From positions 3,658,001 to 3,722,000 of the forward strand of contig NZ_CP041146.1 of the NCBI RefSeq assembly GCF_006494775.1: a DNA stretch of 64,000 bases. Reading direction: 5' to 3'. Shown here one piece after another: positions 24,519-33,740 of this stretch; positions within the stretch are counted from its first letter, which is position 1, and each line of letters opens with the position of its first letter. Source of the DNA: Nocardioides humi (lineage in GTDB: Bacteria > Actinomycetota > Actinomycetes > Propionibacteriales > Nocardioidaceae). Under the pieces are notes generated by a model. It searched no databases and was not told the DNA's origin. It saw only the letters and a program-made list of their open reading frames with translations. Made by a program: the position numbers and the translations under genes.

Positions 24519-27467
24519 GTGGTCCGCGACCGGCTCACGGTCCGGCTGCGCGACCTCCTCGGGGACCACCGGGTCGTCGAGGTGCTGGGCACCGCCGGCG
24601 CCGGCAAGACCACGGCGGTCGTCCTCGCCCTCCGCGGCCTGGACCGCCCGGTCGCCTGGCTGACGCTGGACGGGACCGAGCAGGCCGCCGGCCGCCTCCT
24701 GGTCTATCTGGAGGCCGCGGTCGGTGCGCACGTGCCCGGCGCCGCGGACGTCGCCTCGGACGCGCTGAGCAGCAACCTCCAGATCGGCGAGGCCGCCGGG
24801 CTGCTCGCCGAGAGCCTCCAGGGCAGCGGCATGGTCGTAGTGTGCGACAACGTCGAGCGGGTGGCCGCCGACGAGGGCTGCCTCGCGGTCCTCTCCTCGT
24901 TCGCGAAGTACCTGCCGCCCGAGGTGAACCTGGTGCTGGTCTCGCGCGAGGACCTGCACCTCGACCTCGGATCGTCCGGTGAGCACCGGCTGGTCGGCCG
25001 GCTCACCGAGGAGGACCTGGCCTTCGACCGCGAGGAGGCCCGTTCCGCGCTCGTCTCGGTCGGCCGCGAGGACGCCGACCCGGACCGCGTGCTCGCCGCC
25101 ACCGGCGGGTGGGTGACCGGCGTGCTCTTCGAGGGCTGGGCGCGCCCCGAGGCCGGCCCGACCGATCCGGACTCCGTGCGTGCCTACGTGTCGGCCAACA
25201 TCTTCGGCTCGCTCACGCCGGCCGAGCAGACCTTCCTCGTCCACACCAGTCTCCTCGGCGAGGTGACGATCGACGGCGCCCGGTCGCTCGGCCAGGCGAA
25301 CGCCGCGCAGCTCGTCGCCCGCCTGCGCCAGCGGCATCTCCCCGTGACCTGGTCGGCGGACCGCCAGCGGCTGACCCCGCACCCCGTCTTCCGGGACTTC
25401 CTGCGCGCGACGCTCGACAGCGAGGACGCGACGACGCGCGACCAGGTGCGGCGCCGGTACGCCGAGGTGCTGATCGCGCGTGGCGAGCGCGAGGAGGCCG
25501 TCGACGAGCTGCTGCGGCTCGGCGACCTGGATGCGGCCGGCCGCCTGGCCGCGGACGCCCTGCCCCATCTCGTGGCGCGGATGGACTTCTCGCTGGCGGC
25601 GCGATGGCTGGACACCCTCGGCGCGACGTCACAGCCTCCGAATCCCGTCATCGGGTCCGTCGTCCTGCGCGTGGCGTTCGCCCTCGAGCAGTGCGGCCGG
25701 GGCGTCGACCTCATCGACCGGTACGGCGACGCCTGGCTCCCCGCGCCGGGCGAGCCGGGCTTCGAGGAGGCGCACGTGCTCGCCGCGTGGTGCCTGTGGC
25801 ACTCCGGCCGGCTGTCCGAGGCCCGGGTGATCGCCGGCCGGGTGCCCGAGGGGCGCAACCGCGAGATCGTCCAGACCCTGATCGGGCTCGCCGCCGACGA
25901 GCGCCCGCCCGAGCTCCCCCAGCTGTCGACGATGCCGTCGGGCCCGCTCGACGGCCTCCTGATGCGCCTGGCCTACATGCGGGGCCGCTTCGACGGGCTC
26001 GACGAGCCGGGCTCGTTCGACCCCTGGCGGACCATCCTGGGCGGTCCCTGGGTGGTCGCCGCGCTGCGCGCGACCGGGCGCCTCGACGAGGCCATGACGA
26101 AGTACGCCGAGCGCAGCGGCGCCGACCAGCCCGTCTGGCTCCACGCGATCGACGCCGTCGACCTGATGCTGGACGTCGGCCGGGCCGACGAGGCCTGGGC
26201 GCTGCTCCGGCACGGCAGGGAGCTGATCGCCACGACCGGCTCGGTGGTGTTCCACAACATGAGCCTGCTGGCGGAGGCGAAGCTCCTCCTCCGCCTGGAG
26301 CGGAACGCCCCGGCAGCGGACCGGGTCCTCGCCGACGCGGCGTCCGGCGGAGCGCTCGACTACGCCTTCACCCGCGACGCCTGGCGGCTGTGGTCCGGCC
26401 TGTCGCTGCTCCACCAGGACCGCGACACCGAGGCGCACGACCTGCTCGCCGCCTGCCTCGGCAGCATGAGACGCGGCGACCGGCAGCTCGACCTGCCGGC
26501 GGCCGCCGTCTACCTGGCCGAGGCACAGTGGCGCCTGGGCCTCGAGGACGAGTCGGACGAGACCGCGGAGTTCGCGATGGAGTGCGCCACCCAGCTCGGG
26601 TCGCAGCACCTGCTGCTGACCGCCCTCGCCGACATGCCGGCCGTCGCCACCCGGTCGGCCGACAATGTCGCGACCCGCACGTCGCCGTGGCACCGCGCCC
26701 TCGCGGTCCTCTCGGGACAGAGCCATGTCAGCGTCCACGTCGAGGCCCCCCGGCTCGTGCTGGAGGAGTTCGGCGACCCCGTCCTGACCGTCGACGGCGC
26801 CGTGGTGCAGCCCCGGCTGACGAAGAGCGTGGAGCTCCTCAGCTACCTGCTGGGCGCGCCCGCGCGCCGGGCCAGCCGCGTGGAGCTGCTCGGCGCCCTG
26901 TTCGGCGGTCGCAACGACGGTGCCGGGCGCAGCTACCTGCGACAGGCCCTCTACCGCCTGCGGGAGGTGCTGCCCGAGGAGCTGTCGCCCGCCCAGGACG
27001 GCGACGTCTTCAGCCTGGCCGGCCCGGACCTCGCACTGGGAACGGCCCAGCTCACCGTCGACCTCATCGCCCAGGCCGGTCGGCAGGACGGCACGACCCG
27101 TCTGGCGACGCTCGAGCGGGCCATCGCCGCGACCCGGTCCGGGCCGTTCCTGAAGTCGATGTCGGGGGAGTGGCTGAACCAGCGGCGCGAGGACCTGCGG
27201 GAGGCGCTCCTCGCCGCCCGGGTCGACGCGGCGACGATCGCCTACCAGCTCAGCCGGTACCGGGAGGCGAAGGGATGGATCGACGAGGTCCTGCAGGAGG
27301 ATCCCTACCGCGAGCAGGCCTGGCAGCTGGCGATCAGGCTCGCCCAGGGGACCGGGAGCGACGACGCCGTGCTCGCGCTGTACCAGCGCTACGCCGCACG
27401 GATGCGGGAGCTGGGCGTCCCGCCGTCGGACGACGTACGACGCCTGGTGACGCAGTTCCGCCGGTGA
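24519..27467 (+). CDS. Large regulator: MalT-like ATPase region plus C-terminal SARP/BTAD domain, copy 1
   Basis: A 982-residue protein. It has a P-loop (GTAGAGKTT, residues 24-32) and VVCDNVERV as Walker B, a long repeat-rich helical middle region as in MalT/LAL regulators, and at the C-terminus an OmpR-like winged helix plus bacterial transcriptional activator domain (ELLSYLLGAPARRASR, SYLRQALYRLREVLP). The start is doubtful. Upstream in frame, residues RFIIRRKLQ match YVIRRKIMS of the paralogue at 48502, but no start codon is in frame. A missing base near 24446-24455 would join this frame to ATG 24391 (MVGGVRVVDSRDETRP). It probably activates the surrounding HpaB block. Confidence 0.8.
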   Translation: MVRDRLTVRLRDLLGDHRVVEVLGTAGAGKTTAVVLALRGLDRPVAWLTLDGTEQAAGRLLVYLEAAVGAHVPGAADVASDALSSNLQIGEAAGLLAESLQGSGMVVVCDNVERVAADEGCLAVLSSFAKYLPPEVNLVLVSREDLHLDLGSSGEHRLVGRLTEEDLAFDREEARSALVSVGREDADPDRVLAATGGWVTGVLFEGWARPEAGPTDPDSVRAYVSANIFGSLTPAEQTFLVHTSLLGEVTIDGARSLGQANAAQLVARLRQRHLPVTWSADRQRLTPHPVFRDFLRATLDSEDATTRDQVRRRYAEVLIARGEREEAVDELLRLGDLDAAGRLAADALPHLVARMDFSLAARWLDTLGATSQPPNPVIGSVVLRVAFALEQCGRGVDLIDRYGDAWLPAPGEPGFEEAHVLAAWCLWHSGRLSEARVIAGRVPEGRNREIVQTLIGLAADERPPELPQLSTMPSGPLDGLLMRLAYMRGRFDGLDEPGSFDPWRTILGGPWVVAALRATGRLDEAMTKYAERSGADQPVWLHAIDAVDLMLDVGRADEAWALLRHGRELIATTGSVVFHNMSLLAEAKLLLRLERNAPAADRVLADAASGGALDYAFTRDAWRLWSGLSLLHQDRDTEAHDLLAACLGSMRRGDRQLDLPAAAVYLAEAQWRLGLEDESDETAEFAMECATQLGSQHLLLTALADMPAVATRSADNVATRTSPWHRALAVLSGQSHVSVHVEAPRLVLEEFGDPVLTVDGAVVQPRLTKSVELLSYLLGAPARRASRVELLGALFGGRNDGAGRSYLRQALYRLREVLPEELSPAQDGDVFSLAGPDLALGTAQLTVDLIAQAGRQDGTTRLATLERAIAATRSGPFLKSMSGEWLNQRREDLREALLAARVDAATIAYQLSRYREAKGWIDEVLQEDPYREQAWQLAIRLAQGTGSDDAVLALYQRYAARMRELGVPPSDDVRRLVTQFRR

Positions 27468-27547
27468 GGACCGTGCCGATTTCGCCTCCATAAACATGTC
27501 CCTCCTCACACTCGGACTCCCAGTGTCGAGCCGTACGGAGGGCATCC

Positions 27548-28087
27548 ATGCACACGACCTTCGCCCAGGACAGGCAGGCGACCTATCGCGGCGCGATGGC
27601 TCGCTTCACCACGGGCGTCACCATCATCACCACCCGCACGCCGGACGGCCCGGCGGGGATGACCGCCAGCGCCGTGGCCTCGGTCTCGCTGGACCCGCTG
27701 ATGCTGCTGATCTGCGTCGGCAACGACCTGGCGAGCAGGGACGCCATCTCCGAGGCGGGCGCGTTCGCGGTGAGCGTCCTCGCGAACGGCCAGGAGCGCA
27801 CCGCGCTGCGGTTCGCGAGCCGGTGCGACGACAAGTTCGCCGGCGTCGACTTCCGGTCCGACCACGGGCTGCCGGTCGTCGACGGCGCCGTCGCGCACTT
27901 CGCCTGCACGGTCCACGAGGAGGTGGCCGGGGGCGACCACACCATCTTCATCGGCGAGGTCGTCAGCTGCGCCTACGACGCCGAGTCCGACCCGCTCGTC
28001 TACTTCGGCGGCCGGTTCAACAGCCTCTGCGACCCCGAGTCGCACGCCCGCATGGCCTTCGAGTGGCAGCTCGCGGCCTCGCTCTGA
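27548..28087 (+). CDS. Flavin reductase, partner of HpaB copy 2
   Basis: A 179-residue FMN-binding split-barrel protein (ARFTTGVTIITTRTPDGPAG, SVSLDPLMLLICVGND, GGDHTIFIGEVVS). It reduces flavin with NAD(P)H for a two-component monooxygenase. It is closer in sequence to the reductase at 42774 than to the one at 6663, mirroring the relation of HpaB copies 2 and 3. It starts 80 bases after the large regulator and is followed by a RibF-like gene, so reduction and synthesis of the flavin cofactor appear to be co-expressed. Confidence 0.85.
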   Translation: MHTTFAQDRQATYRGAMARFTTGVTIITTRTPDGPAGMTASAVASVSLDPLMLLICVGNDLASRDAISEAGAFAVSVLANGQERTALRFASRCDDKFAGVDFRSDHGLPVVDGAVAHFACTVHEEVAGGDHTIFIGEVVSCAYDAESDPLVYFGGRFNSLCDPESHARMAFEWQLAASL

Positions 28088-28107
28088 GCAACGCGACCCC
28101 TGACCTC

Positions 28108-28944
28108 GTGACCACGCTGTCGGAGCCCGCCACGCTCCCCGAGCCGCTGGACCGGCTGCACCCCGGATCGTCGGCCGCCCGCGATCTCCGCGGCACTCCG
28201 CTCGTCGTCGGCGGGGCTCGCGTCGGCTCGGTCTACACCCGCCGCTCGGAGCCGTGGACCGGCGGCGGCGCGGCGCTCACCATCGGGCAGTTCGACGGGG
28301 TGCACCGCGGGCACCAGCACCTGCTGGGCCTGGCGGCGGAGGAGGCGGCGCGGCTGGGCGTGCTCCCCGGCGCGGTCACCTTCGACCGGCATCCGAGGTC
28401 GGTCCTCGACGCCGCCCAGGCGCCGCGCTTCCTGACCAGGGCCGACGACAAGGTGCAGCTCCTGCTCCACCACGGCGCCGCCTTCGTCGCGGTGCTGACG
28501 GCCACCGCGCCGCTCCTGCGGATGCGCCCGGGGGAGTTCGTCGAGGACGTGCTGCTCGGGGCGCTGGGCGCCCGCGGCGTCGTCGTCGGCCCGAACTTCC
28601 GGTTCGGTCACCGGGCCACCGGCGATGTCGCCGTCCTGCGGGAGTACGGCGCCGCCCACGGCTTCGACGTACGGGTCCCTGCCTTGGTCACGCGTGGCGG
28701 CGACGCGGTGTCGTCCAGCGCCGTGCGCGCGGCGATCGACGACGGAGCGATGCGTGCGGTCGCCGCGATGCTCGGCCGGCCGTACGAGGTCCGCGGGCTC
28801 CTGGTGCCCAACGCGAGGGGGAGGCTGGAGGTCACGTTGCCGCGCGCCGCCGCGACCCCGCCGCCGGACGTCGTCTCCTGGGTGCTGCGCTCGGCCGGCC
28901 GTGACGTCGTCCTCCGGTACGTCGAGCGGGGCGCGCCGTGGTGA
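28108..28944 (+). CDS. RibF-like FAD synthetase (FMN adenylyltransferase domain only), copy 1
   Basis: A protein of about 278 residues with the FAD synthetase nucleotidyltransferase motif IGQFDGVHRGHQHLL, then VTFDRHPRSVL, VVGPNFRFGHRATGD and SSSAVRAAIDDG. These match the N-terminal half of bifunctional RibF. The riboflavin kinase half is missing; only a short unrelated tail follows. It would convert FMN and ATP to FAD. GTG 28108 is the best in-frame start after the reductase stop, but the ribosome binding site is poor and the start is uncertain. A second, shorter copy is at 35260. A housekeeping ribF must exist elsewhere, so this is probably a pathway-dedicated enzyme. Confidence 0.75.
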   Translation: MTTLSEPATLPEPLDRLHPGSSAARDLRGTPLVVGGARVGSVYTRRSEPWTGGGAALTIGQFDGVHRGHQHLLGLAAEEAARLGVLPGAVTFDRHPRSVLDAAQAPRFLTRADDKVQLLLHHGAAFVAVLTATAPLLRMRPGEFVEDVLLGALGARGVVVGPNFRFGHRATGDVAVLREYGAAHGFDVRVPALVTRGGDAVSSSAVRAAIDDGAMRAVAAMLGRPYEVRGLLVPNARGRLEVTLPRAAATPPPDVVSWVLRSAGRDVVLRYVERGAPW

Positions 28945-29201
28945 CCCCGGCCTCCTCGGTCGCCGCCCGGCGCTCGTGGGGCAGTGCGCTCCGCGAGGCG
29001 ATGCGTCCGCCCTCGCTGAAGCGCTCGGCGATCGCCGCGGGGGTGGTCGGCACGACGCTGCTGATCGCGAACCTCGGCGGCCGTCTGGTCGCGGAGCCCT
29101 TCACGGTCGGTCTCGCCGTCAAGGTCTTCCTGACCTATGCGGTGCCGTGGGGCAATGCGACCGTCGGTATCGCCATGGGGCTGAGGGAGCAGGACGCGTG
29201 A
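28941..29201 (+). CDS. Small two-segment membrane protein, NrtS-like
   Basis: An 86-residue protein with two hydrophobic segments (SAIAAGVVGTTLLIANLGG and KVFLTYAVPWGNATVGIA). The pattern of a basic N-terminus, a first segment, LVAEPFTVGLAVK, and a second segment with TYxVP resembles NrtS, described as a small nitrate/nitrite transport protein; the match is by eye and modest. Its GTG start overlaps the RibF-like stop (GTGA), so it is translationally coupled to it. A link to flavin or aromatic metabolism is not obvious. Confidence 0.5.
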   Translation: MTPASSVAARRSWGSALREAMRPPSLKRSAIAAGVVGTTLLIANLGGRLVAEPFTVGLAVKVFLTYAVPWGNATVGIAMGLREQDA

Positions 29202-29227
29202 GCGGCGTGCGCGGGCCGCTCCCGCGG

Positions 29228-29932
29228 TCAGGAGCTCAACGACGGCAGGTGCGTCACCGAGCCCGGCGGGACGGGGACGTCGTGCCCGCGGACGTCGTCG
29301 CGGCGCCCGACGACGACCCAGATCGCGACGCAGTCCCCGGTGCCGTCGTTGCTCAGCCGGTGCGGCGTCATCGAGTCGAAGGTGATCGCGTCGCCGGCCG
29401 TCATCGCGTAGCTCTCGAACCCGACCTGCACGGTCAGGCTGCCGGAGACCACGAAGCCGTACTCGTGCCCGCCGTGGCGCATCATGTCCTCCTCCGGGCA
29501 CGATGCGCTGCCGGGCGCGTAGGTGACGTGCAGGAAGTCGACCTGCGGGTCGGCCGCCTGGGTCAGCCGCTCCCACACCACGCCGGGGAACTGGATCCGC
29601 GCCCGTCCCTCCGCGGGCTGCAGCGGCTGGTCCACCCGGAACCCGCGCGCGGGGGCGCCCGAGGCCCGTCCGCCCGCCGGCTGCTCGGTCCCCGGGCCCT
29701 GCTCGGCCATCAGCTGGTCGATCGAGAGGCCCAGCACGTCGACCAGCGCGTAGAGCGTGCCGACGCTGGCGTTGGCCTTGTTGCGCTCGAGCTGGGAGAT
29801 GAAGCTGGGCGACACGCCGATGCGGCGCGCGAGCTCGCGCAGCGACATCCCCTGCGCCTCGCGTGCGGCGCGGACGTTCGGGCCGATCAGGTCGACGGGC
29901 GCTGCTCCGTCGACGGGCTCGCTGCTGGTCAT
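29228..29932 (-). CDS. XRE-family regulator with C-terminal cupin
   Basis: A 234-residue protein with an N-terminal XRE helix-turn-helix (VRAAREAQGMSLRELARRIG, VSPSFISQLERNKANAS) and a C-terminal cupin sensory domain (MMRHGGHEYGFVVSGSLTVQ, DAITFDSMTPHRLSN). This architecture is common in regulators of small-molecule catabolism. ATG 29932 has AGGAAGG upstream; the open frame begins earlier. It is divergent from the Old Yellow Enzyme gene and probably controls the OYE-aldehyde dehydrogenase operon. Confidence 0.85.
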   Translation of the reverse strand: MTSSEPVDGAAPVDLIGPNVRAAREAQGMSLRELARRIGVSPSFISQLERNKANASVGTLYALVDVLGLSIDQLMAEQGPGTEQPAGGRASGAPARGFRVDQPLQPAEGRARIQFPGVVWERLTQAADPQVDFLHVTYAPGSASCPEEDMMRHGGHEYGFVVSGSLTVQVGFESYAMTAGDAITFDSMTPHRLSNDGTGDCVAIWVVVGRRDDVRGHDVPVPPGSVTHLPSLSS

Positions 29933-30077
29933 CGGCACCTTCCTCCGGTCTGCGCGACGGTCGATGAGGCCGCGCTGTTCAGCACTGGAAAACACTAGCG
30001 CAGGACCTCTGCCGAGGATGCGCTCCTCTTCCTCCGTCCGCCAAGGGCGGGCAAGGCACACGGCGTCGCAGATTCTC

Positions 30078-30106
30078 TTGACAAAGTGTGAAGTAGCACT
30101 CAACAT
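30078..30106 (+). promoter_or_regulatory. Candidate promoter of the OYE operon
   Basis: TTGACA (30078-30083) is followed after 17 bases by CAACAT (30101-30106), in the AT-rich gap between the XRE gene and the OYE gene. AGTG and CACT half-sites (30085, 30098) lie between the two boxes. The -10 match is weak. Confidence 0.4.
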
Positions 30107-30168
30107 CATGAATACCCACTGAACGCTGCGGGGTCCGCGGCGGAATGACTCGCAAGGAGCTGGAGAGC

Positions 30169-31233
30169 ATGCACGACAGCCTGTGGCAGCCGATCAAGGT
30201 CGGCGGCCTGGACCTCGACCACCGGATCGTCATGGCGCCGATGACCCGCAACCGGTCGACGCCGGAGGGCGTCCCGAACCCGATGAACGTCGAGTACTAC
30301 GCGCAGCGCGCGGGAGCGACGGCGCTGATCATCACCGAGGGGACGCAGCCGTCGGACGACGGCCAGGGCTACCTGCTGACCCCCGGCATCTACACCGCCG
30401 CCCAGATCAACGGCTGGCGCAAGGTCACCGACGCCGTCCACGACGCCGGGGGCCGGATCTTCATCCAGCTCATGCACGTCGGACGCGTCGGGCACCCGGT
30501 CAACACCCCGCACGGCCGCACGCCCATCGCGCCGTCCCCGGTCCGGGCGGCCGGCACGATCGTCACCTACGACGGACCGCTCGAGCTCCCGGTCCCGCGC
30601 GAGATCGACACCGCCGAGATCCCCGGCGTGGTCGACGACTACCGCCGCGCCGCGGCCGCGGCCATGGAGGCCGGCGCCGACGGCGTCGAGATCCACGGAG
30701 CCAACGGCTACCTGATCCACCAGTTCCTGGCGCCGAACACCAACCTGCGCACCGACGAGTACGGCGGGTCCGACGAGAACAAGGCACGGTTCGCGCTCGA
30801 GGTGGCCCAGGCCGTCGCCGCCGAGATCGGTGCGGAGCGCACCGGGTTCCGCATCGCGCCCGGCAACCCGTTCAACGACATCCAGGAGACCGACCCGCGG
30901 TCCCTCTACCTCCACCTGGTCGAGCAGCTCGCCGGCCTCGACCTCGCCTACCTGCACCTGGTCCGCCCGGCCGACGACGACTTCGTCAAGGCGATCCGCG
31001 CGGCGTGGCCGAACCCGCTGATCGTCAACCACGCCCGCCAGCCACTGGAGCCGCGCCTGGACGACCTGGCGAACGGTCTGGCGGACATCCTGTCGCTGGG
31101 CGCCCTGCACATCGCGAACCCGGACCTCGCCGTCCGGCTCAAGGGCGGCCACCCGCTGAACCAGCCGGACCCGGACACCTTCTACGGCGGCGACAGCCGG
31201 GGCTACATCGACTACCCCGCGCTCGACGCCTGA
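30169..31233 (+). CDS. Old Yellow Enzyme family alkene reductase
   Basis: A 354-residue FMN-dependent TIM-barrel enzyme with the family markers IVMAPMTRNRST, IIQL-type FIQLMHVGRVGH, DGVEIHGANGYLIHQFL and EYGGSDENKARF. These enzymes reduce activated C=C bonds (enones, enoates) or nitro groups with NAD(P)H. The active-site pair is His-Asn (HGAN). In this island it may reduce an unsaturated ring-cleavage product. ATG 30169 gives the normal OYE start; ATG 30145 would add eight residues. An aldehyde dehydrogenase follows. Confidence 0.85.
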   Translation: MHDSLWQPIKVGGLDLDHRIVMAPMTRNRSTPEGVPNPMNVEYYAQRAGATALIITEGTQPSDDGQGYLLTPGIYTAAQINGWRKVTDAVHDAGGRIFIQLMHVGRVGHPVNTPHGRTPIAPSPVRAAGTIVTYDGPLELPVPREIDTAEIPGVVDDYRRAAAAAMEAGADGVEIHGANGYLIHQFLAPNTNLRTDEYGGSDENKARFALEVAQAVAAEIGAERTGFRIAPGNPFNDIQETDPRSLYLHLVEQLAGLDLAYLHLVRPADDDFVKAIRAAWPNPLIVNHARQPLEPRLDDLANGLADILSLGALHIANPDLAVRLKGGHPLNQPDPDTFYGGDSRGYIDYPALDA

Positions 31234-31374
31234 GGACCGACGGGAGCTCCTGTGCGCTCCCGTCCACCGCACGATGTCGTGCGGCGCGCGAGGTGACGAG
31301 ACCCGGACCGCTCGTCACCTCGCGCATCAGCTCACCCGTACCAGCAACAGCAAGCAGATCGAGGAACACCGACG

Positions 31375-32751
31375 ATGGCGATCGCCACCACCAACCCCGC
31401 GACGGGACGCGTCGAGCGCACCTTCGAGGAGCACGACGCGGCCGAGGTCGAGCGGCGGCTCCAGCTCGCCGAGCAGGCGAGCTGGGAGCTGCGCCGTACC
31501 TCGTACGCGCAGCGCTCGGCCTGGCTGCACGCCGCCGCCGGCCTGCTCGAGGAGGAGGCGGAGCAGACGGCGCGGATCCTGACGACGGAGATGGGCAAGA
31601 CCATCTCCCAGGCCCGTGCCGAGGTCGCGAAGTGCGCCAAGGGACTGCGGTTCTACGCCGACCACGGCGCGGCGATGCTGGCCGACTCGCCGTTGGACGA
31701 CGCGAGCGTCGTCGGCGCCGAGCGGGCGTGGACGCGGTACGAGCCATTGGGGCCGGTGCTCGCCGTGATGCCCTGGAACTACCCGTTGTGGCAGGTCGTC
31801 CGGTTCGCCGCACCGGCCCTGATGGCCGGTAACGCGGGCCTGCTCAAGCACGCGTCCAACGTCCCCCAGGCCGCGCTGTACCTCGACTCCCTGTTCGAGC
31901 GCTCCGGCTTCCCCTCGGGTGCGTTCCAGACGCTGATGATCGGCGCGGCGCGGGTGGACGGGGTCATCCGGGACCACCGGGTCCGGGCGGTGACCCTCAC
32001 CGGGTCCGAGCCGGCCGGCCGCTCGGTGGCGGCGGCCGCCGGCGCGGAGGTCAAGAAGGTCGTCCTCGAGCTGGGCGGAGCCGATCCCTTCATCGTCCTG
32101 CCCAGCGCCGACCTGGACCGGGCCGCGGCGACCGCCGTCGCGGCCCGGGTGGTCAACAACGGGCAGTCGTGCATCGCCGCGAAGCGGTTCATCGTGCACC
32201 AGGACGTCTACGACGAGTTCGTCGCGGCCTTCGTCAAGCAGATGGGCGGGCTGCGCGTCGGCGACCCCCTCGACGAGGCCACGGACGTCGGCCCGATCGC
32301 CACCGAGGCGGGGCGCCGCGACCTGGTCGAGCTGGTGGCCGACGCGATCGAGGCCGGCGCGACCGCCACGGTCGGCCAGACCGTGCCGGGCGACGGCTGG
32401 TACTACCCACCGACGGTCCTCGAGGACGTCACCGACCGGATGCGGGTCTACCGGGAGGAGACGTTCGGGCCGGTGGCGACGGTGCTCCGGGCGACCGACG
32501 CCGATCATGCGCTCGCGATCGCCAACGACACCTCGTTCGGGCTGAGCTCCTCGGTGTGGACCTCGGACCAGGAGGAGGCGGACCGCTTCATCGCCGGGCT
32601 CGAGGCCGGGGCCGTGTTCGTGAACGGGATGACGATCTCCTATCCCGAGCTGCCGTTCGGCGGCATCAAGGACTCGGGCATCGGCCGCGAGCTCGCCGCC
32701 GAGGGGATCAGGGAGTTCTGCAACCTGAAGACCGTCTGGACCGCGTCATGA
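31375..32751 (+). CDS. Succinate-semialdehyde dehydrogenase-like aldehyde dehydrogenase
   Basis: A 458-residue ALDH of the GabD/SSADH subfamily (starts AIATTNPATGRVERTFEEHD). The sequence shows VMPWNYPLWQVVRFAAPAL, the catalytic Glu in VLELGGADPFIVL and the catalytic Cys in NNGQSCIAAKRF. Enzymes of this short form oxidise succinate semialdehyde or related aldehydes to acids with NAD(P). It lies between the OYE gene and a beta-hydroxyacid dehydrogenase gene, whose ATG overlaps its stop (ATGA). It is likely to act on an aliphatic aldehyde after ring cleavage. Confidence 0.85.
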   Translation: MAIATTNPATGRVERTFEEHDAAEVERRLQLAEQASWELRRTSYAQRSAWLHAAAGLLEEEAEQTARILTTEMGKTISQARAEVAKCAKGLRFYADHGAAMLADSPLDDASVVGAERAWTRYEPLGPVLAVMPWNYPLWQVVRFAAPALMAGNAGLLKHASNVPQAALYLDSLFERSGFPSGAFQTLMIGAARVDGVIRDHRVRAVTLTGSEPAGRSVAAAAGAEVKKVVLELGGADPFIVLPSADLDRAAATAVAARVVNNGQSCIAAKRFIVHQDVYDEFVAAFVKQMGGLRVGDPLDEATDVGPIATEAGRRDLVELVADAIEAGATATVGQTVPGDGWYYPPTVLEDVTDRMRVYREETFGPVATVLRATDADHALAIANDTSFGLSSSVWTSDQEEADRFIAGLEAGAVFVNGMTISYPELPFGGIKDSGIGRELAAEGIREFCNLKTVWTAS

Positions 32752-33622
32752 CGGCGATCGGGTTCCTCGGGCTGGGGTCGATGGGGAGCGCCATCGCGTC
32801 GAACCTGCTCCGGCAGGGCATCGACGTCGTCGTCTGGAACCGCTCCCCGGAGCGGGTGGCGCCGCTCGTCGCCCTCGGCGCGCGGGCCGCGGACTCGGCC
32901 GAGGAGGCGCTGCGGCAGCCGGTGTCCATCTCGATGCTCGCCAACGACGACGCGGTCGACCAGGTGCTGACCCCCGACGCGCTGACGGCCGCCGCGGGCT
33001 GCATCCACCTCTGCACCGCGTCCATCAGCCCCGGGCGTCGGACCGGCTCGAGCAGATCTGCCGCGAGCGGGGCGTCTCGTACGTGGCGGCGCCGGTGCTG
33101 GGACGCCCGGAGGTGGCCGCCCGCGGCGACCTCAACGTCGTCGCCGCCGGTCCCGCGGACGTGATCGACCAGGTGCAGCCCGTGCTCGACGTCGTCGGCT
33201 GCCGGACCTGGCGCGTCGGCGAGGTGCCCCGGACCGCGAACGTGGTCAAGGTGGCGGTGAACTACAACATCATCCACGCGCTCCACGCGCTGGGTGAGTC
33301 GGTGTCGCTCGTCGAGCGGCACGGCGGCTCGGCGGCCGAGTTCACCGAGCTGCTCAGCAGCACGATGTTCGGCGGGGTCGTGCACCAGGTGTACGGCCGC
33401 ATCATCGCCGAGAGGAGCTACTGGCCCGCGGGGTTCACCCTCGAGCTGGGGCTCAAGGACCTGGAGCTCGCCGCCGTGACGGCCGAGGAGGCCGGCGTCG
33501 AGCTCCCCTCGGTCGACGTCCTCCGCTCCGTCTTCGCGGACGCCCTCCGGGACGTCGTACCTCCGGGCGCGGACTGGTCGGCGATCGCCGAGGTCACCCG
33601 CACCCCGCCCGAGGGGCCCTGA
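32748..33622 (+). pseudogene. 3-hydroxyisobutyrate dehydrogenase-like NAD(P)-binding oxidoreductase, frameshifted
   Basis: The first frame starts MTAIGFLGLGSMGSAIASNLL (GxGxxG nucleotide motif at residues 8-13) and runs to HLCTASISPG. The protein then continues one frame over with ASDRLEQICRERGVSYVAAPVLG and the C-terminal domain (RTANVVKVAVNYNIIHALHALGE, which holds the catalytic Lys). One extra G in the GGG at 33033-33035 would restore a 291-residue enzyme. The family oxidises beta-hydroxyacids or reduces semialdehydes. ATG overlaps the upstream stop (ATGA). It is either a recent pseudogene or a sequencing deletion; the second is favoured because both halves are well conserved. Confidence 0.75.
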
Positions 33623-33740
33623 CCTCCGCCCGTCGACCGGTCCTCACCCTTCCCGGTCGACGGGCGGTGACCCACCGCTTCGGCAGCAACCCACCCTCTC
33701 CGCGCAACCGGGCGACGGGGAGCATCCAGAGGAGCACCAG